Source: an uncultured Bacilli bacterium (GTDB lineage Bacteria > Bacillota_I > Bacilli_A > RF39 > UBA660). Taken from it: 27,244 nucleotides of DNA. The notes beneath the pieces are model-generated. The model saw nothing but the letters and a program-made list of their open reading frames with translations, did not search any database and was not told where the DNA came from. The translations under genes were made by a program, and so were the position numbers. Shown here piece by piece: positions 1 through 6,990 of the stretch. Within the stretch, counting starts at the first letter, position 1. Each line of letters starts with the position of its first letter. The stretch is taken from contig CAOOMX010000014.1 of the NCBI GenBank assembly GCA_948497845.1, forward strand, positions 1 to 27,244, in the 5' to 3' direction.

Positions 1-1
1 A

Positions 2-487
2 AGTTCATTAAATGGAACATTTTTAACTAACTTAGGAACAACATGGACCAATAAAATAGCAACAACGACATGGAATGTGGGAGGAATGGAAGGCGCAAAA
101 ATACAATCACCAAATACAGTAAAAGATGTATATGATTATGAAGTAGGAGCAAACAAAAGTAGCACAACATACGATGCAAAAATAGGATTACTATATGCAA
201 GTGAATATGGATATGCAGTAGATCCAAGTTACTGGACAACAGAACTGGAATTTTATAATTCAACACAAGGAAACAATTGGATGAACATAAAAGAATATTA
301 TTGGACCATAAGCCGCGGGCTGGACACTTCGTCTGTTGTGTTCTTTGTGACTGACTATGCATATATGATGCACACCAATGTGAGCCACCCTAGCATTCGT
401 GTACGTCCTACGTTCAATCTGGTATCAAGTGTGAAGACATCGGGAGGGTCAGGAACGCAGTCTGACCCGTATAGGATAGAACTTTAG
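2..487 (+). CDS. C-terminal part of a secreted/pilin-like surface protein with a variable-type end (5'-truncated)
   Basis: The frame is open from the left edge, so only the last 161 codons are present and the true start lies outside the window. The visible part is rich in Asn, Thr, Gly and aromatics. It contains a YWT motif near codon 100 and ends in a block reading RVRPTFNL, then SGGSGTQSDPYRIEL. I recall this kind of ending (RPxxxL, then GxGTxxxPY) from large families of prepilin-like or DUF6273-like exported proteins in uncultured gut Bacillota. Codons up to about 307 are A-rich (about 32% GC); from 311 to the stop the GC content is about 49% and many codons end in C. The switch is abrupt, as if the end were a separate cassette. 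Function is inferred only as surface-exposed; the N-terminus that would show a leader is missing. Confidence 0.6.
   Translation, partial: SSLNGTFLTNLGTTWTNKIATTTWNVGGMEGAKIQSPNTVKDVYDYEVGANKSSTTYDAKIGLLYASEYGYAVDPSYWTTELEFYNSTQGNNWMNIKEYYWTISRGLDTSSVVFFVTDYAYMMHTNVSHPSIRVRPTFNLVSSVKTSGGSGTQSDPYRIEL
446..468 (+). other. 7-bp perfect hairpin near the 3' end of the surface-protein gene
   Basis: GGGTCAG (446-452) and CTGACCC (462-468) are perfect inverted repeats around a 9-base loop. They lie inside the coding sequence, 17 bases before the stop codon, in the GC-rich terminal block. No T-run follows, so it is not a terminator. Hairpins or cruciforms just downstream of the variable repeat are known target-site elements of diversity-generating retroelements such as that of Bordetella phage BPP-1; assigning that role here is inference. 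Confidence 0.45.
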
Positions 488-542
488 AAGGAATAACATT
501 CTTTCTTTTTGTATGGATAAGTGATTAAGTAAATAGGGTTGT

Positions 543-571
543 TTGACATAATTAGACATGTTTGTTATAAT
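543..571 (+). promoter_or_regulatory. Consensus sigma-A promoter for the 595-1236 gene
   Basis: TTGACA (543-548) and TATAAT (566-571) are separated by exactly 17 bases, with TGT just before the -10, so it is also an extended -10. Transcription should begin near 578, which leaves too little leader for a GTG start at 583 and favours the ATG at 595. Confidence 0.85.
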
Positions 572-594
572 TATGAAAGTTTGTGGGGGGAAAT

Positions 595-1236
595 ATGATT
601 GATATTAAGAAGAGTAGCTATGCATTAGATGAATTGTATGTGTTAGATACAGCGTCTAAATGGATTGCTAAATCAAAAGATGAAGAGCATATTAATGCAC
701 TAGCAAATTTAAGTAATATTTTGATAGAAGATTTTAAATGTCGTTTTTGGATTATTGCAGCAAATGAATATCCGACATATGCAGCAACAACTCTTAAAAC
801 ACTTTTTCCTGCAATTGATGGTCATAGACTGGTGGTTGTTTCTAATTCTTATAAAGACTTATTTGAAAATAGATCTTATTGTACTGTTCAAGGGACAATT
901 TATGATTATGGGAATGCTGTAAAACTTAAAGGTTGTTGTCCATTAAGAGAATTGCTTTTGCCAGATGAATTTCAATTTTCATATACTTTTGAGGAAATCC
1001 AACTTTTGGCGAGGATGTTAAATGAAAGATTACAAAATAAAATGTATGAAACTCATCGTGAAGAGGCCATTCAAAGTGCTCTTAATACGTTAGCTTTTCA
1101 AGTTACTAGTATGACTAGTCCTGATCTATTAGAAAATGAAATGATTTCATCAATGATTGGGCTTTGTAATTTACTTGAAAGTGAATTACAAAAGCAAGGT
1201 GTAAGTTTACAAAGAATACGTGGAGAAGATGCTTAG
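595..1236 (+). CDS. Conserved-looking hypothetical protein, 213 aa
   Basis: I do not recognise this protein. It is soluble by inspection, with no signal peptide or membrane segment. A mixed alpha/beta N-terminal half includes a hydrophobic stretch around residues 48-60 and a segment GHRLVVVSN. A Cys pair (GCCPLRELL) lies near residues 112-120, and the C-terminal half is helical. An in-frame GTG at 583 would add four residues, but the G-rich ribosome binding site at 585-591 sits directly before the ATG at 595 and the predicted transcription start is near 578, so I start at 595. It is a single gene with a consensus promoter upstream and the RNase J-family gene's own promoter just downstream. 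A hairpin (1223-1230 with 1241-1248) spans its stop codon but has no T-run. Confidence 0.7.
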   Translation: MIDIKKSSYALDELYVLDTASKWIAKSKDEEHINALANLSNILIEDFKCRFWIIAANEYPTYAATTLKTLFPAIDGHRLVVVSNSYKDLFENRSYCTVQGTIYDYGNAVKLKGCCPLRELLLPDEFQFSYTFEEIQLLARMLNERLQNKMYETHREEAIQSALNTLAFQVTSMTSPDLLENEMISSMIGLCNLLESELQKQGVSLQRIRGEDA

Positions 1237-1251
1237 CAGTATCTTCTCTAC

Positions 1252-1280
1252 TTGATTTTAGAAAGTGCATCTGCTATAAT
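1252..1280 (+). promoter_or_regulatory. Sigma-A promoter of the RNase J-family gene
   Basis: TTGATT (1252-1257), a 17-base spacer and TATAAT (1275-1280) preceded by TGC form a near-consensus extended -10 promoter. It leaves a leader of roughly 45 bases before the ATG at 1331. Confidence 0.75.
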
Positions 1281-1330
1281 GGTTTTATCGAAAAGAACTT
1301 TTTAAAGAATTTTTTAGGAGATGATATTGT

Positions 1331-2965
1331 ATGTCAAAAATAAAGATTTTCGGGTTAGGTGGGCTTTCTGAAAGTGGAAAGAATTGTTATGTTGTTGAAG
1401 TAGATAATGATATTTTTGTCTTTGATTGTGGTCTTAAATTTGCCAGCGGTAATTTATTAGGAATTGATTATATTATGCCTGATTTTAGTTATTTAATTAA
1501 GAATAGAAATCGTATTAAAGGATTGTTTATTACCCATGGGCATAAAGAAAATATGGGAAGTGCTGCTGATTTGGTAAGAGATATTCCACATTTAAAGGTT
1601 TATGCTACTAAATATACTAAATTTGAATTGATGGAAGATGGTGTTAATGAAGCTAATATTGTGCTTATTAAACCACATAAAAAGCTTAATTTTGGAGCTG
1701 TTTCCATTTTTCCTATAGCAGTTAGTCATAGTACTCCAGATGCTGTTATGTATGTTGTTAATACAAAAGATGGTGCTATTTGTTATACTGGGGATTTTAT
1801 TATTGATCCAAGTATGCAAGGTGCATATGATATGGATTTAGGAAAAATTGCCTATGTAGGAAAACAAGGTGTTTTGTGTTTGTTGTGTGAATCTAGTTTT
1901 GCAGAAAAAAATGGACATACATCTCCCAATCATAGACTTTTAGATTTTTATAAAGATACTATTAATCATAATGAAAATAGAATTCTTTTTTCTGTATTAG
2001 TAGATCATTTATATACTATTGATGAAATTTTGCAAGCTGCTAGTAATAAACATCGTAAGGTAGTTATTATGGGAAAACGTTTACAAAATGTTGTTAACTT
2101 TGCTAAAAAAGAAGGTTATTTAAATTTTAATGATGATATTATTGGAGATTTAAGTAATATAAATGATGATAACGCTATTTTGTTGATTATGGATGATAAA
2201 GCAACACCTTATGCAAATTTAAGTAAAATATTGAATGGTTATGATAAATTTGTTACTTTAAAGGAAACAGATACAATTGTTTTTGCAGAACCTAGATATG
2301 ATAGTACTGAAAAAGTTCTAGTTAGATTACAAAATGAATTAGCAAAGTATGGATGTAATATTGTTTCCATTGATAAAGAAAAAGAAATTTTGCATCATGC
2401 AGCAAGAGAAGATTTAATGCTTATGATTAAGCTTATTAGTCCTAAATACTATATGCCTGTTAAAGGGGAATATCGTTATATGGTCAATAATGCTAATTTA
2501 GCTGATGCTTTAGGTGTTGGAGCAGATAATATTATTTTGAAGCAAAATGGGGATGTAGTTACTTTTCAAGATGGAGAATTGATTGAAAGTGCAGAACGTG
2601 TAAAAGTAAATGACGTTTTAATAGATGGTAAGTCAAATGATGATATCGGAGATTTAGTTATTAAAGATAGAGAAATGCTTAGTGAAAATGGTATTGTTTT
2701 GATTAGTGCCACATTAGATAAAAGAGATAAAGTTTTGTTAGTAGGACCAGAAGTTACAACCAGAGGCTTTATCTATATTAAAGATTCTCAAGATATGATT
2801 GCCGAAATTAAAAGAATTTGTGAAGATATCATTAATCGTAATACTAATCCTAAGTTTGTGGATTATAATCAAATAAAAGTTGAAATTAGAGAAGAATTAA
2901 GTAGATATTTGTATCAAGAAACAGAATGTAAACCTATGATTATTGCTGTTATTCAAGAAGTATAA
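1331..2965 (+). CDS. Ribonuclease J-family protein with degraded active site (RNase J2-like)
   Basis: At 544 aa the protein has the RNase J layout: metallo-beta-lactamase and beta-CASP domains, a linker and a C-terminal domain (from about residue 440, with VLISATLDK and TTRGFIY as in the family). RNase J processes and degrades mRNA, usually as a J1/J2 complex. Family landmarks are FDCGLKF (31-37), SHSTPD (132-137), YTGDFIID (152-159) and PVKGEYR (376-382). Several metal ligands are changed: the HxHxDH motif reads HGHKEN (69-74), so Asp becomes Glu and the last His becomes Asn, and the His of the usual PVHGEYR is Lys378. H133, D155 and a His at 355/356 remain. Loss in this motif is known from Bacillus RNase J2, the weakly active partner. 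I infer a structural or regulatory subunit needing an active J1 elsewhere. The ribosome binding site is TAGGAG, about ten bases before the ATG. Confidence 0.85.
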   Translation: MSKIKIFGLGGLSESGKNCYVVEVDNDIFVFDCGLKFASGNLLGIDYIMPDFSYLIKNRNRIKGLFITHGHKENMGSAADLVRDIPHLKVYATKYTKFELMEDGVNEANIVLIKPHKKLNFGAVSIFPIAVSHSTPDAVMYVVNTKDGAICYTGDFIIDPSMQGAYDMDLGKIAYVGKQGVLCLLCESSFAEKNGHTSPNHRLLDFYKDTINHNENRILFSVLVDHLYTIDEILQAASNKHRKVVIMGKRLQNVVNFAKKEGYLNFNDDIIGDLSNINDDNAILLIMDDKATPYANLSKILNGYDKFVTLKETDTIVFAEPRYDSTEKVLVRLQNELAKYGCNIVSIDKEKEILHHAAREDLMLMIKLISPKYYMPVKGEYRYMVNNANLADALGVGADNIILKQNGDVVTFQDGELIESAERVKVNDVLIDGKSNDDIGDLVIKDREMLSENGIVLISATLDKRDKVLLVGPEVTTRGFIYIKDSQDMIAEIKRICEDIINRNTNPKFVDYNQIKVEIREELSRYLYQETECKPMIIAVIQEV

Positions 2966-3005
2966 TATTAAAAATATTGCCTATACTACGGATAGGTGAT
3001 TTTTT

Positions 3006-3434
3006 ATGAAAAGAGATATAGAAGTTTTAAATAGACTATATAAAGTAGTGGATATGGGAATATTGGGTGTAGAAGAAGTAATTAAGAAAGTTGAAGATCC
3101 TTGTTTAGAAAAACTAATGATTGATCAAAAGAAAGAATATGCAATTATTAGAAGTGATATTAAAAAGTTTATGGATGAATATGAAGAAGATCCTAAAGGA
3201 ATTAATCCTGTTGTTAAAATGTCTAATGATTTAATGACAAATATGAAGTTGATGTCAAATGAAGATGATAAAGCTATTGCTAAGATGATGTTAGAAGGAA
3301 CAAATAAAGGAATTATAGAAGTAACTAATATAAAAAATGAGGAAGATTTTAAAAATAAAGAAATTTGTGAAATAGTTGAGCATCTTTTATCTACTTTGGA
3401 ATATAATGAAAAAGAGTTAAAGAAGTATATTTAA
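3006..3434 (+). CDS. Small all-helical, ferritin-like-fold protein (DUF2383-like), 142 aa
   Basis: The whole sequence reads as amphipathic helices: two in residues 1-60, a Pro/Gly break (DPKGINP, about 62-68) and two more to the end. There is no signal peptide or membrane segment. The pattern resembles a common Bacillota family of four-helix-bundle proteins with features like MGIxGVEEVI and a late KGIIEVTNI segment, related in shape to DUF2383/ferritin-like proteins. Classic ferritin ExxH metal motifs are not obvious, so metal binding is unproven. It lies 40 bases after the RNase J-family gene and probably shares its transcript. The ribosome binding site AGGTGAT (2994-3000) gives good spacing to the ATG, but part of it pairs in a small stem (CCTAT 2980-2984 with ATAGG 2992-2996). 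Confidence 0.6.
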   Translation: MKRDIEVLNRLYKVVDMGILGVEEVIKKVEDPCLEKLMIDQKKEYAIIRSDIKKFMDEYEEDPKGINPVVKMSNDLMTNMKLMSNEDDKAIAKMMLEGTNKGIIEVTNIKNEEDFKNKEICEIVEHLLSTLEYNEKELKKYI

Positions 3435-3441
3435 TAAAAAA

Positions 3442-3478
3442 CAATGGGAATTTCATGAAAATAATGAAAATCCCATTG
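3442..3478. terminator. Long hairpin between the helical protein gene and tRNA-Asn
   Basis: CAATGGGA-A-TTTCAT (3442-3456) pairs with ATGAAA-A-TCCCATTG (3464-3478): 14 pairs with one A-A mismatch. The plus strand lacks a strong T-run after it, whereas the minus strand would have TTTTTT. It may stop or stabilise the upstream mRNA end, or act better on antisense transcription. Its right arm includes the first three bases of the tRNA promoter -35 box. Confidence 0.45.
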
Positions 3479-3504
3479 ACAATTTTAGGTAATTTTTATA
3501 TACT
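3476..3504 (+). promoter_or_regulatory. Sigma-A promoter of tRNA-Asn
   Basis: A consensus TTGACA (3476-3481), a 17-base spacer and TATACT (3499-3504) place the start near 3511, five bases before the mature tRNA 5' end. Confidence 0.85.
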
Positions 3505-3515
3505 TAAATAGCAAT

Positions 3516-3591
3516 GCCCGATTAGCTCAGTCGGTAGAGCGCACGGCTGTTAACCGTTAGGTCGTAGGTTCGAGTCCTACATCGGGCGCCA
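3516..3591 (+). tRNA. tRNA-Asn (anticodon GTT)
   Basis: A complete 76-base cloverleaf. The acceptor arms GCCCGAT and ATCGGGC pair perfectly, the D stem is GCTC/GAGC, the anticodon loop CTGTTAA carries GTT at 3549-3551, and the T arm is GTAGG-TTCGAGT-CCTAC. The discriminator base is G and CCA is encoded. The outermost pair of the anticodon stem is a C/T mismatch, which tRNAs tolerate. It stands alone with its own promoter and terminator rather than in a tRNA cluster. Confidence 0.97.
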
Positions 3592-3603
3592 TTTAGAAAA
3601 ATT

Positions 3604-3626
3604 ATCCCATTTTATGGGATTTTTTA
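3604..3626 (+). terminator. Rho-independent terminator of tRNA-Asn
   Basis: ATCCCAT (3604-3610) and ATGGGAT (3614-3620) form a perfect 7-bp stem with a 3-base loop, followed directly by a T-run to 3625. Confidence 0.88.
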
Positions 3627-3668
3627 TTTGGTTTTTACAAACTTTTCTTTTCTACTCGGTTGGAATTA

Positions 3669-3677
3669 TGGTATACT
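3669..3677 (+). promoter_or_regulatory. Extended -10 promoter candidate for the AAA+ gene
   Basis: TGG followed by TATACT (3672-3677) forms an extended -10 about 25 bases before the ATG at 3702. No good -35 lies at the right distance, which extended -10 promoters can do without. Confidence 0.5.
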
Positions 3678-3701
3678 TAAATTACGAAAGTTGGTTATAT
3701 A

Positions 3702-4622
3702 ATGAATAATGAAAAAATAAGTATGTTAGAACGTTATGGGATAGATTTAACTGCTAAAGAATTTATTACAGATCCAGCCATTGCTAGGGATAATGAAATA
3801 AAACAAATTATTTTAACACTTTTAACCCCTGAAAAAAGTGCTCTTTTGGTGGGAAAACCTGGTATTGGGAAAACGGCGATAGTTGAAGGTCTTGCTTATC
3901 GTATTCAAAAAGGTTTAATTCCAGATGCTTTAAAGGGATATAATTTAATTAAAGTTAATATAACAAGTTTAATTGGTTCAACGAATAGTGAAGGGCAGTT
4001 GGAAAATAGAATAGATTTGTTAGTTCGTGAATTGGAAAGCAGTTTGAATACGATTATATTTATTGATGAAACACATTTGTTGGTTAATAAAGGGGGAGGA
4101 CTAGATTTTGCTAATATGCTAAAGTCTGGTCTAGATCGTGGAACTATAAAAATGATTGGAGCAACAACTACTGAAGAGTATGAACAATATATTTTAAGAG
4201 ATAGAGCTTTTTTAAGACGTTTTCAAAAAGTTGATGTACTAGAATGTGATAAACCAACAGTGGTTAAAATCCTTATGGGGACTTTGCCTAAATTAGAAAA
4301 ACAAATTGGTGTAAATCTTGCTTATCAACCATTCTTTGTTGAAAAATTAATGACTTTTATTGTGGAAATGACAGATGAGTATAAAAGAGTATATGAAGTA
4401 GCTAGTCGTTATCCAGATATTTGTTTGACAATTGTTTCTAATGCCTTTACATATGCTTTGTATGATAATAAACATCAAGTGCGATTGAAACATTTTTATA
4501 AAGCTATTTGTAATGCTAAAAATATATATGAAGATGCTCGTATTAAAGAGATTGAAAGATTTAAAAAAGAATTTGCAGAAGCTATTGTTGCTGAAGGAAT
4601 GGATGTTAATGATATGGATTAA
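3702..4622 (+). CDS. Minimal ClpB/ClpA D1-like AAA+ ATPase, 306 aa
   Basis: The protein matches the first AAA+ module of ClpA/ClpB chaperones. It has Walker A GKPGIGKT (51-58), Walker B IIFIDE (118-123), a sensor-1 segment IGATTTEEY (152-160) and the arginine-finger region RDRAFLRRFQ (166-175), followed by a helical small domain. It lacks the Clp N-domain, the coiled-coil M-domain and the second AAA+ ring. Where Clp proteins have the substrate-gripping pore loop KYRG before GEFEERL, this one has NSEG before QLENRI (96-104), so the pore Tyr is replaced by Ser. ATP hydrolysis looks intact; classical threading of substrates does not. I infer a remodelling or scaffolding ATPase. The ribosome binding site is weak. 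The gene ends in a two-way terminator. Confidence 0.82.
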   Translation: MNNEKISMLERYGIDLTAKEFITDPAIARDNEIKQIILTLLTPEKSALLVGKPGIGKTAIVEGLAYRIQKGLIPDALKGYNLIKVNITSLIGSTNSEGQLENRIDLLVRELESSLNTIIFIDETHLLVNKGGGLDFANMLKSGLDRGTIKMIGATTTEEYEQYILRDRAFLRRFQKVDVLECDKPTVVKILMGTLPKLEKQIGVNLAYQPFFVEKLMTFIVEMTDEYKRVYEVASRYPDICLTIVSNAFTYALYDNKHQVRLKHFYKAICNAKNIYEDARIKEIERFKKEFAEAIVAEGMDVNDMD

Positions 4623-4669
4623 AAAAACTTGGTTAATCATCGTATAAAGATGAAGAATCAAGTTTTTTT
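4621..4669. terminator. Bidirectional terminator between convergent genes
   Basis: AAAAAAACTTG (4621-4631) pairs perfectly with CAAGTTTTTTT (4659-4669) over 11 bp, and an inner stem TCATC/GATGA (4637-4641 with 4649-4653) lies in the loop. It gives a T-run on both strands and overlaps the last bases of the two convergent genes, so each coding end is part of the terminator. Confidence 0.85.
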
Positions 4670-6282
4670 CTTTCTAAAGAATATTCTTTTATAGCAAATC
4701 TAATCGTATTTTCACTTTCTAAATTATCTTCTGGAATGTATCCTTTTAAGTGGCCAGTTTCTCCTGTTAAAGTATTTATAAATATAGGGAGCATTACACC
4801 GTTCATATTTATTCTTATTAAATCTTGAATTAACGTAATATGGGCACTGTATGAATCAATAATTGTATCACCTAATGGAGATCTTAAAATATATCGATAG
4901 TTGGATCCTCCATAATCATTGACGGAATGAATTAACATACATAAATAACCATTTTGGATAAAGTAACTAAAATCATCATTGTTAAATTTTAATTTATAGT
5001 CTTTTAGAGAAAATGGAGGAAGTACTGGAGTAAAATTACGATCATAGAAGGTAATGGTGTCATCTTTACTTATAGTATAACTGTATTCGCTCGATGTATT
5101 ACTGTTAATTTGTTTAGCGTTCATATCTTTTATTTCGTTAGTATCAAAAATATATACTTTTGATGTTCTTTTTCCATTTTCATAAGTAATTATTTTATAT
5201 AAGTTATAGTTTGTATCGAAAGCGGAATCACAAAATTCGGCTTTAAACTTTTTTCTTTCATTTAATTCAGCATCGTAAATGGTAAATGTTGAATCAGGTA
5301 TGTTTTCATCATTTTCATATTCATACGCATATCTCGTAACTCCTTCTGCATAATCGGTTGCCAGAAAGACTCTAGGATCCCAATAATCAAAGCCTTCGAT
5401 ATGGTCGTGTTTAACGGATACTCCAGTAATGTAATTGATGAACATATGATGTGTTGATGAGCCTTTTTTAAAAGCTAGCTTTATTACATGGCCTGCTGTA
5501 TCAAAATCAATAAGATTGTCTGTGTTTTCTAATGGTATTTCATATAAAAGTTCTAAAGAAAAATTATATATTCTTACAGCATCTTTATAAACGAGAATTA
5601 TTTGACCTGTTGTTAAAAAAATGGGCTTTAAAAGGACTTCTTTTCCTTTAGTAATAGTTAATGCCTCATTATTTTCTTTATTTGTATCAAGGACGGTTAA
5701 ACTATCCTTTGTTGTTATAAATAGATGAGAGCCTTCAAGAAAAATGCCCCCTTTTATAGGAGTAGATATAATATTTCCATCTCTATCTATTATGGCTCGT
5801 TTTGTGTCATGATAACTTTTTTGTTTATCGTTATCGTCTTCTAGAAGAATTAATCCATTATTTAAAACTTCTTTTACAACATAACTTTCTAAATCCTTGG
5901 GTATAGGAACATATTTCTTGCTATTAAGATCATAGACTTTTGTTTTGATATTTCCTTGCATAATAACTCTTAATAAATTGTGATTTTCTTGTACAATGTA
6001 ATAAACAAAGTTTTCTGTATAAACGGTTTCTTTAGTCATTAAATTTATTATTGTATATGTAGAGACATTTCTTAAAACAGCGTGTGGTATACCATTTATG
6101 ATGAAAATATTTTCAACTGTATGATAACTTGATGCATCAAAATAAATTGTTTGATTGGTAAGTGTTTTTTTGCCGTTAGAAAAGGTTATAAGTAGAAAGT
6201 CATCTACTTGTTTTATGTCTGTTATATCTTTTAGATTTCCTTTTGTTGGTAATGTGTGGTCTATTTTCATTAATTCTTTCAT
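4633..6282 (-). CDS. Large beta-rich (propeller-like) cytoplasmic protein of unknown function, 549 aa
   Basis: I do not recognise a family. The protein is a run of short beta strands separated by turns (patterns such as TIYDAELNERKKF, VRIYNFSLELL and TITFYDRNFTPVLP), with recurring hydrophobic-hydrophobic-D/N-G units about 40-50 residues apart, as in WG-repeat or WD/PQQ-type propellers. There is no signal peptide, membrane helix or catalytic motif, so a soluble intracellular beta-propeller with a binding role is the best reading. The ATG at 6282 has an AAAGGAAA-type ribosome binding site upstream on the minus strand and a promoter at 6302-6329. Its 3' end lies inside the two-way terminator shared with the AAA+ gene. 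Confidence 0.75.
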   Translation of the reverse strand: MKELMKIDHTLPTKGNLKDITDIKQVDDFLLITFSNGKKTLTNQTIYFDASSYHTVENIFIINGIPHAVLRNVSTYTIINLMTKETVYTENFVYYIVQENHNLLRVIMQGNIKTKVYDLNSKKYVPIPKDLESYVVKEVLNNGLILLEDDNDKQKSYHDTKRAIIDRDGNIISTPIKGGIFLEGSHLFITTKDSLTVLDTNKENNEALTITKGKEVLLKPIFLTTGQIILVYKDAVRIYNFSLELLYEIPLENTDNLIDFDTAGHVIKLAFKKGSSTHHMFINYITGVSVKHDHIEGFDYWDPRVFLATDYAEGVTRYAYEYENDENIPDSTFTIYDAELNERKKFKAEFCDSAFDTNYNLYKIITYENGKRTSKVYIFDTNEIKDMNAKQINSNTSSEYSYTISKDDTITFYDRNFTPVLPPFSLKDYKLKFNNDDFSYFIQNGYLCMLIHSVNDYGGSNYRYILRSPLGDTIIDSYSAHITLIQDLIRINMNGVMLPIFINTLTGETGHLKGYIPEDNLESENTIRFAIKEYSLERKKLDSSSLYDD

Positions 6283-6301
6283 AATATTTCCTTTTTTCTA
6301 T

Positions 6302-6329
6302 ATTATAGTACGTTTTTGGCTATTTGCAA
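6302..6329 (-). promoter_or_regulatory. Minus-strand promoter of the propeller-like gene
   Basis: Read on the minus strand, TTGCAA (6324-6329) and TATAAT (6302-6307) are 16 bases apart, just upstream of the ribosome binding site of the 4633-6282 gene. Read-through from the membrane gene at 6334-6870 is also possible, since no terminator separates them. Confidence 0.6.
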
Positions 6330-6333
6330 GAAA

Positions 6334-6870
6334 TTAATATAAAAAAGGGGTTCTATGTAAGAGGTTACTAACTATAATGTCTATAATAAATAATATAGTT
6401 AGTGTTGTAATAAGATAATTTAGATACTTTTTATATTTTGTGTTTTTAAGAATTTTTTCTAAAAAAGGTTCAATTACATATACTAAAAATAAACCTCCAA
6501 GAGCAAAGGTTAAAACACTTCGTAAGCAAACAAACCCATCCATGTTTAAGAAAAGTCCACTGTAATCCCATAATTTTGTATTGAATATATATAGATCTAT
6601 ATAGCCAATTATATATTCTAATAAACCAGTTGTAATCATACAGAATGTAAATAATAAAAAGGGATTCTTTTTTATTTTAAGGGGGATTAGAGATATTAAT
6701 ATGGCTCCAGTTCCATAAATGGGTAACCATGGCCCATATAAAATGCCTGCATTGTTTAGTCTGTTTTCTGTAAAATAGTAGAATATAACTTCATATAAAA
6801 AGCCTACTAAAGCACCGATGAAAAAAATAATAATTGTCTTTTTAATCCATAATAATTGATTTTCTTTCAT
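6334..6870 (-). CDS. Putative membrane protein of the PF06541 (CmpB/COG4905, 'ABC transporter permease') family
   Basis: This polytopic membrane protein has about five hydrophobic segments. The family signature is clear near its N-terminus: GALVGFLYEVIFYY, then LNNAGILYGPWLPIYG, later YIDLYIFNTKLWDYS and a final membrane helix. PF06541 proteins are labelled putative ABC permeases but their substrate is unknown. The frame is open to an ATG at 6972, but the predicted minus-strand promoter (-10 at 6890-6895) puts transcription start near 6883, downstream of that codon. An AAAGG ribosome binding site (6880-6884) serves the ATG at 6870. I therefore start at MKENQLLW, giving 178 aa. A paralogue is transcribed divergently 150 bases away. 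Confidence 0.78.
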   Translation of the reverse strand: MKENQLLWIKKTIIIFFIGALVGFLYEVIFYYFTENRLNNAGILYGPWLPIYGTGAILISLIPLKIKKNPFLLFTFCMITTGLLEYIIGYIDLYIFNTKLWDYSGLFLNMDGFVCLRSVLTFALGGLFLVYVIEPFLEKILKNTKYKKYLNYLITTLTILFIIDIIVSNLLHRTPFLY

Positions 6871-6889
6871 GTTTTTCATCCTTTTTCTT

Positions 6890-6918
6890 AGTATACTATA
6901 ATTTTTTCTTATTGGTAA
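6890..6918 (-). promoter_or_regulatory. Minus-strand promoter of the PF06541 gene
   Basis: On the minus strand TTACCA (6913-6918), a 17-base spacer and TATACT (6890-6895) precede the ribosome binding site of the 6334-6870 gene. This supports the shorter start. Confidence 0.6.
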
Positions 6919-6990
6919 GTATATTTTATACAACATATTTTCTGAATTTGTTTCTTTCGTAAAAAAATTCACCTTTTTTTCATATTTTTT

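Noticed and set aside
27..362. Long open frame on the minus strand opposite the surface-protein gene
   Set aside because: It has low-complexity Leu/His-rich content and no ribosome binding site; it is the complement of A-rich coding sequence.
2..487. A complete DGR in the window
   Set aside because: No reverse transcriptase and no second copy of the 301-480 block was found by eye; only a target-like end is present.
583..594. GTG start four codons upstream for the 595 gene
   Set aside because: It lies only about five bases after the predicted transcription start and within the G-rich ribosome binding site that serves the ATG at 595.
1223..1248. Hairpin GAGAAGAT/ATCTTCTC as a terminator
   Set aside because: The 8-bp stem is perfect but no T-run follows, and the RNase J-family promoter begins four bases later.
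6871..6972. Longer N-terminus (34 extra residues) for the minus-strand PF06541 protein
   Set aside because: The extra residues are charged and unlike the family, and the predicted promoter and ribosome binding site lie inside this stretch.
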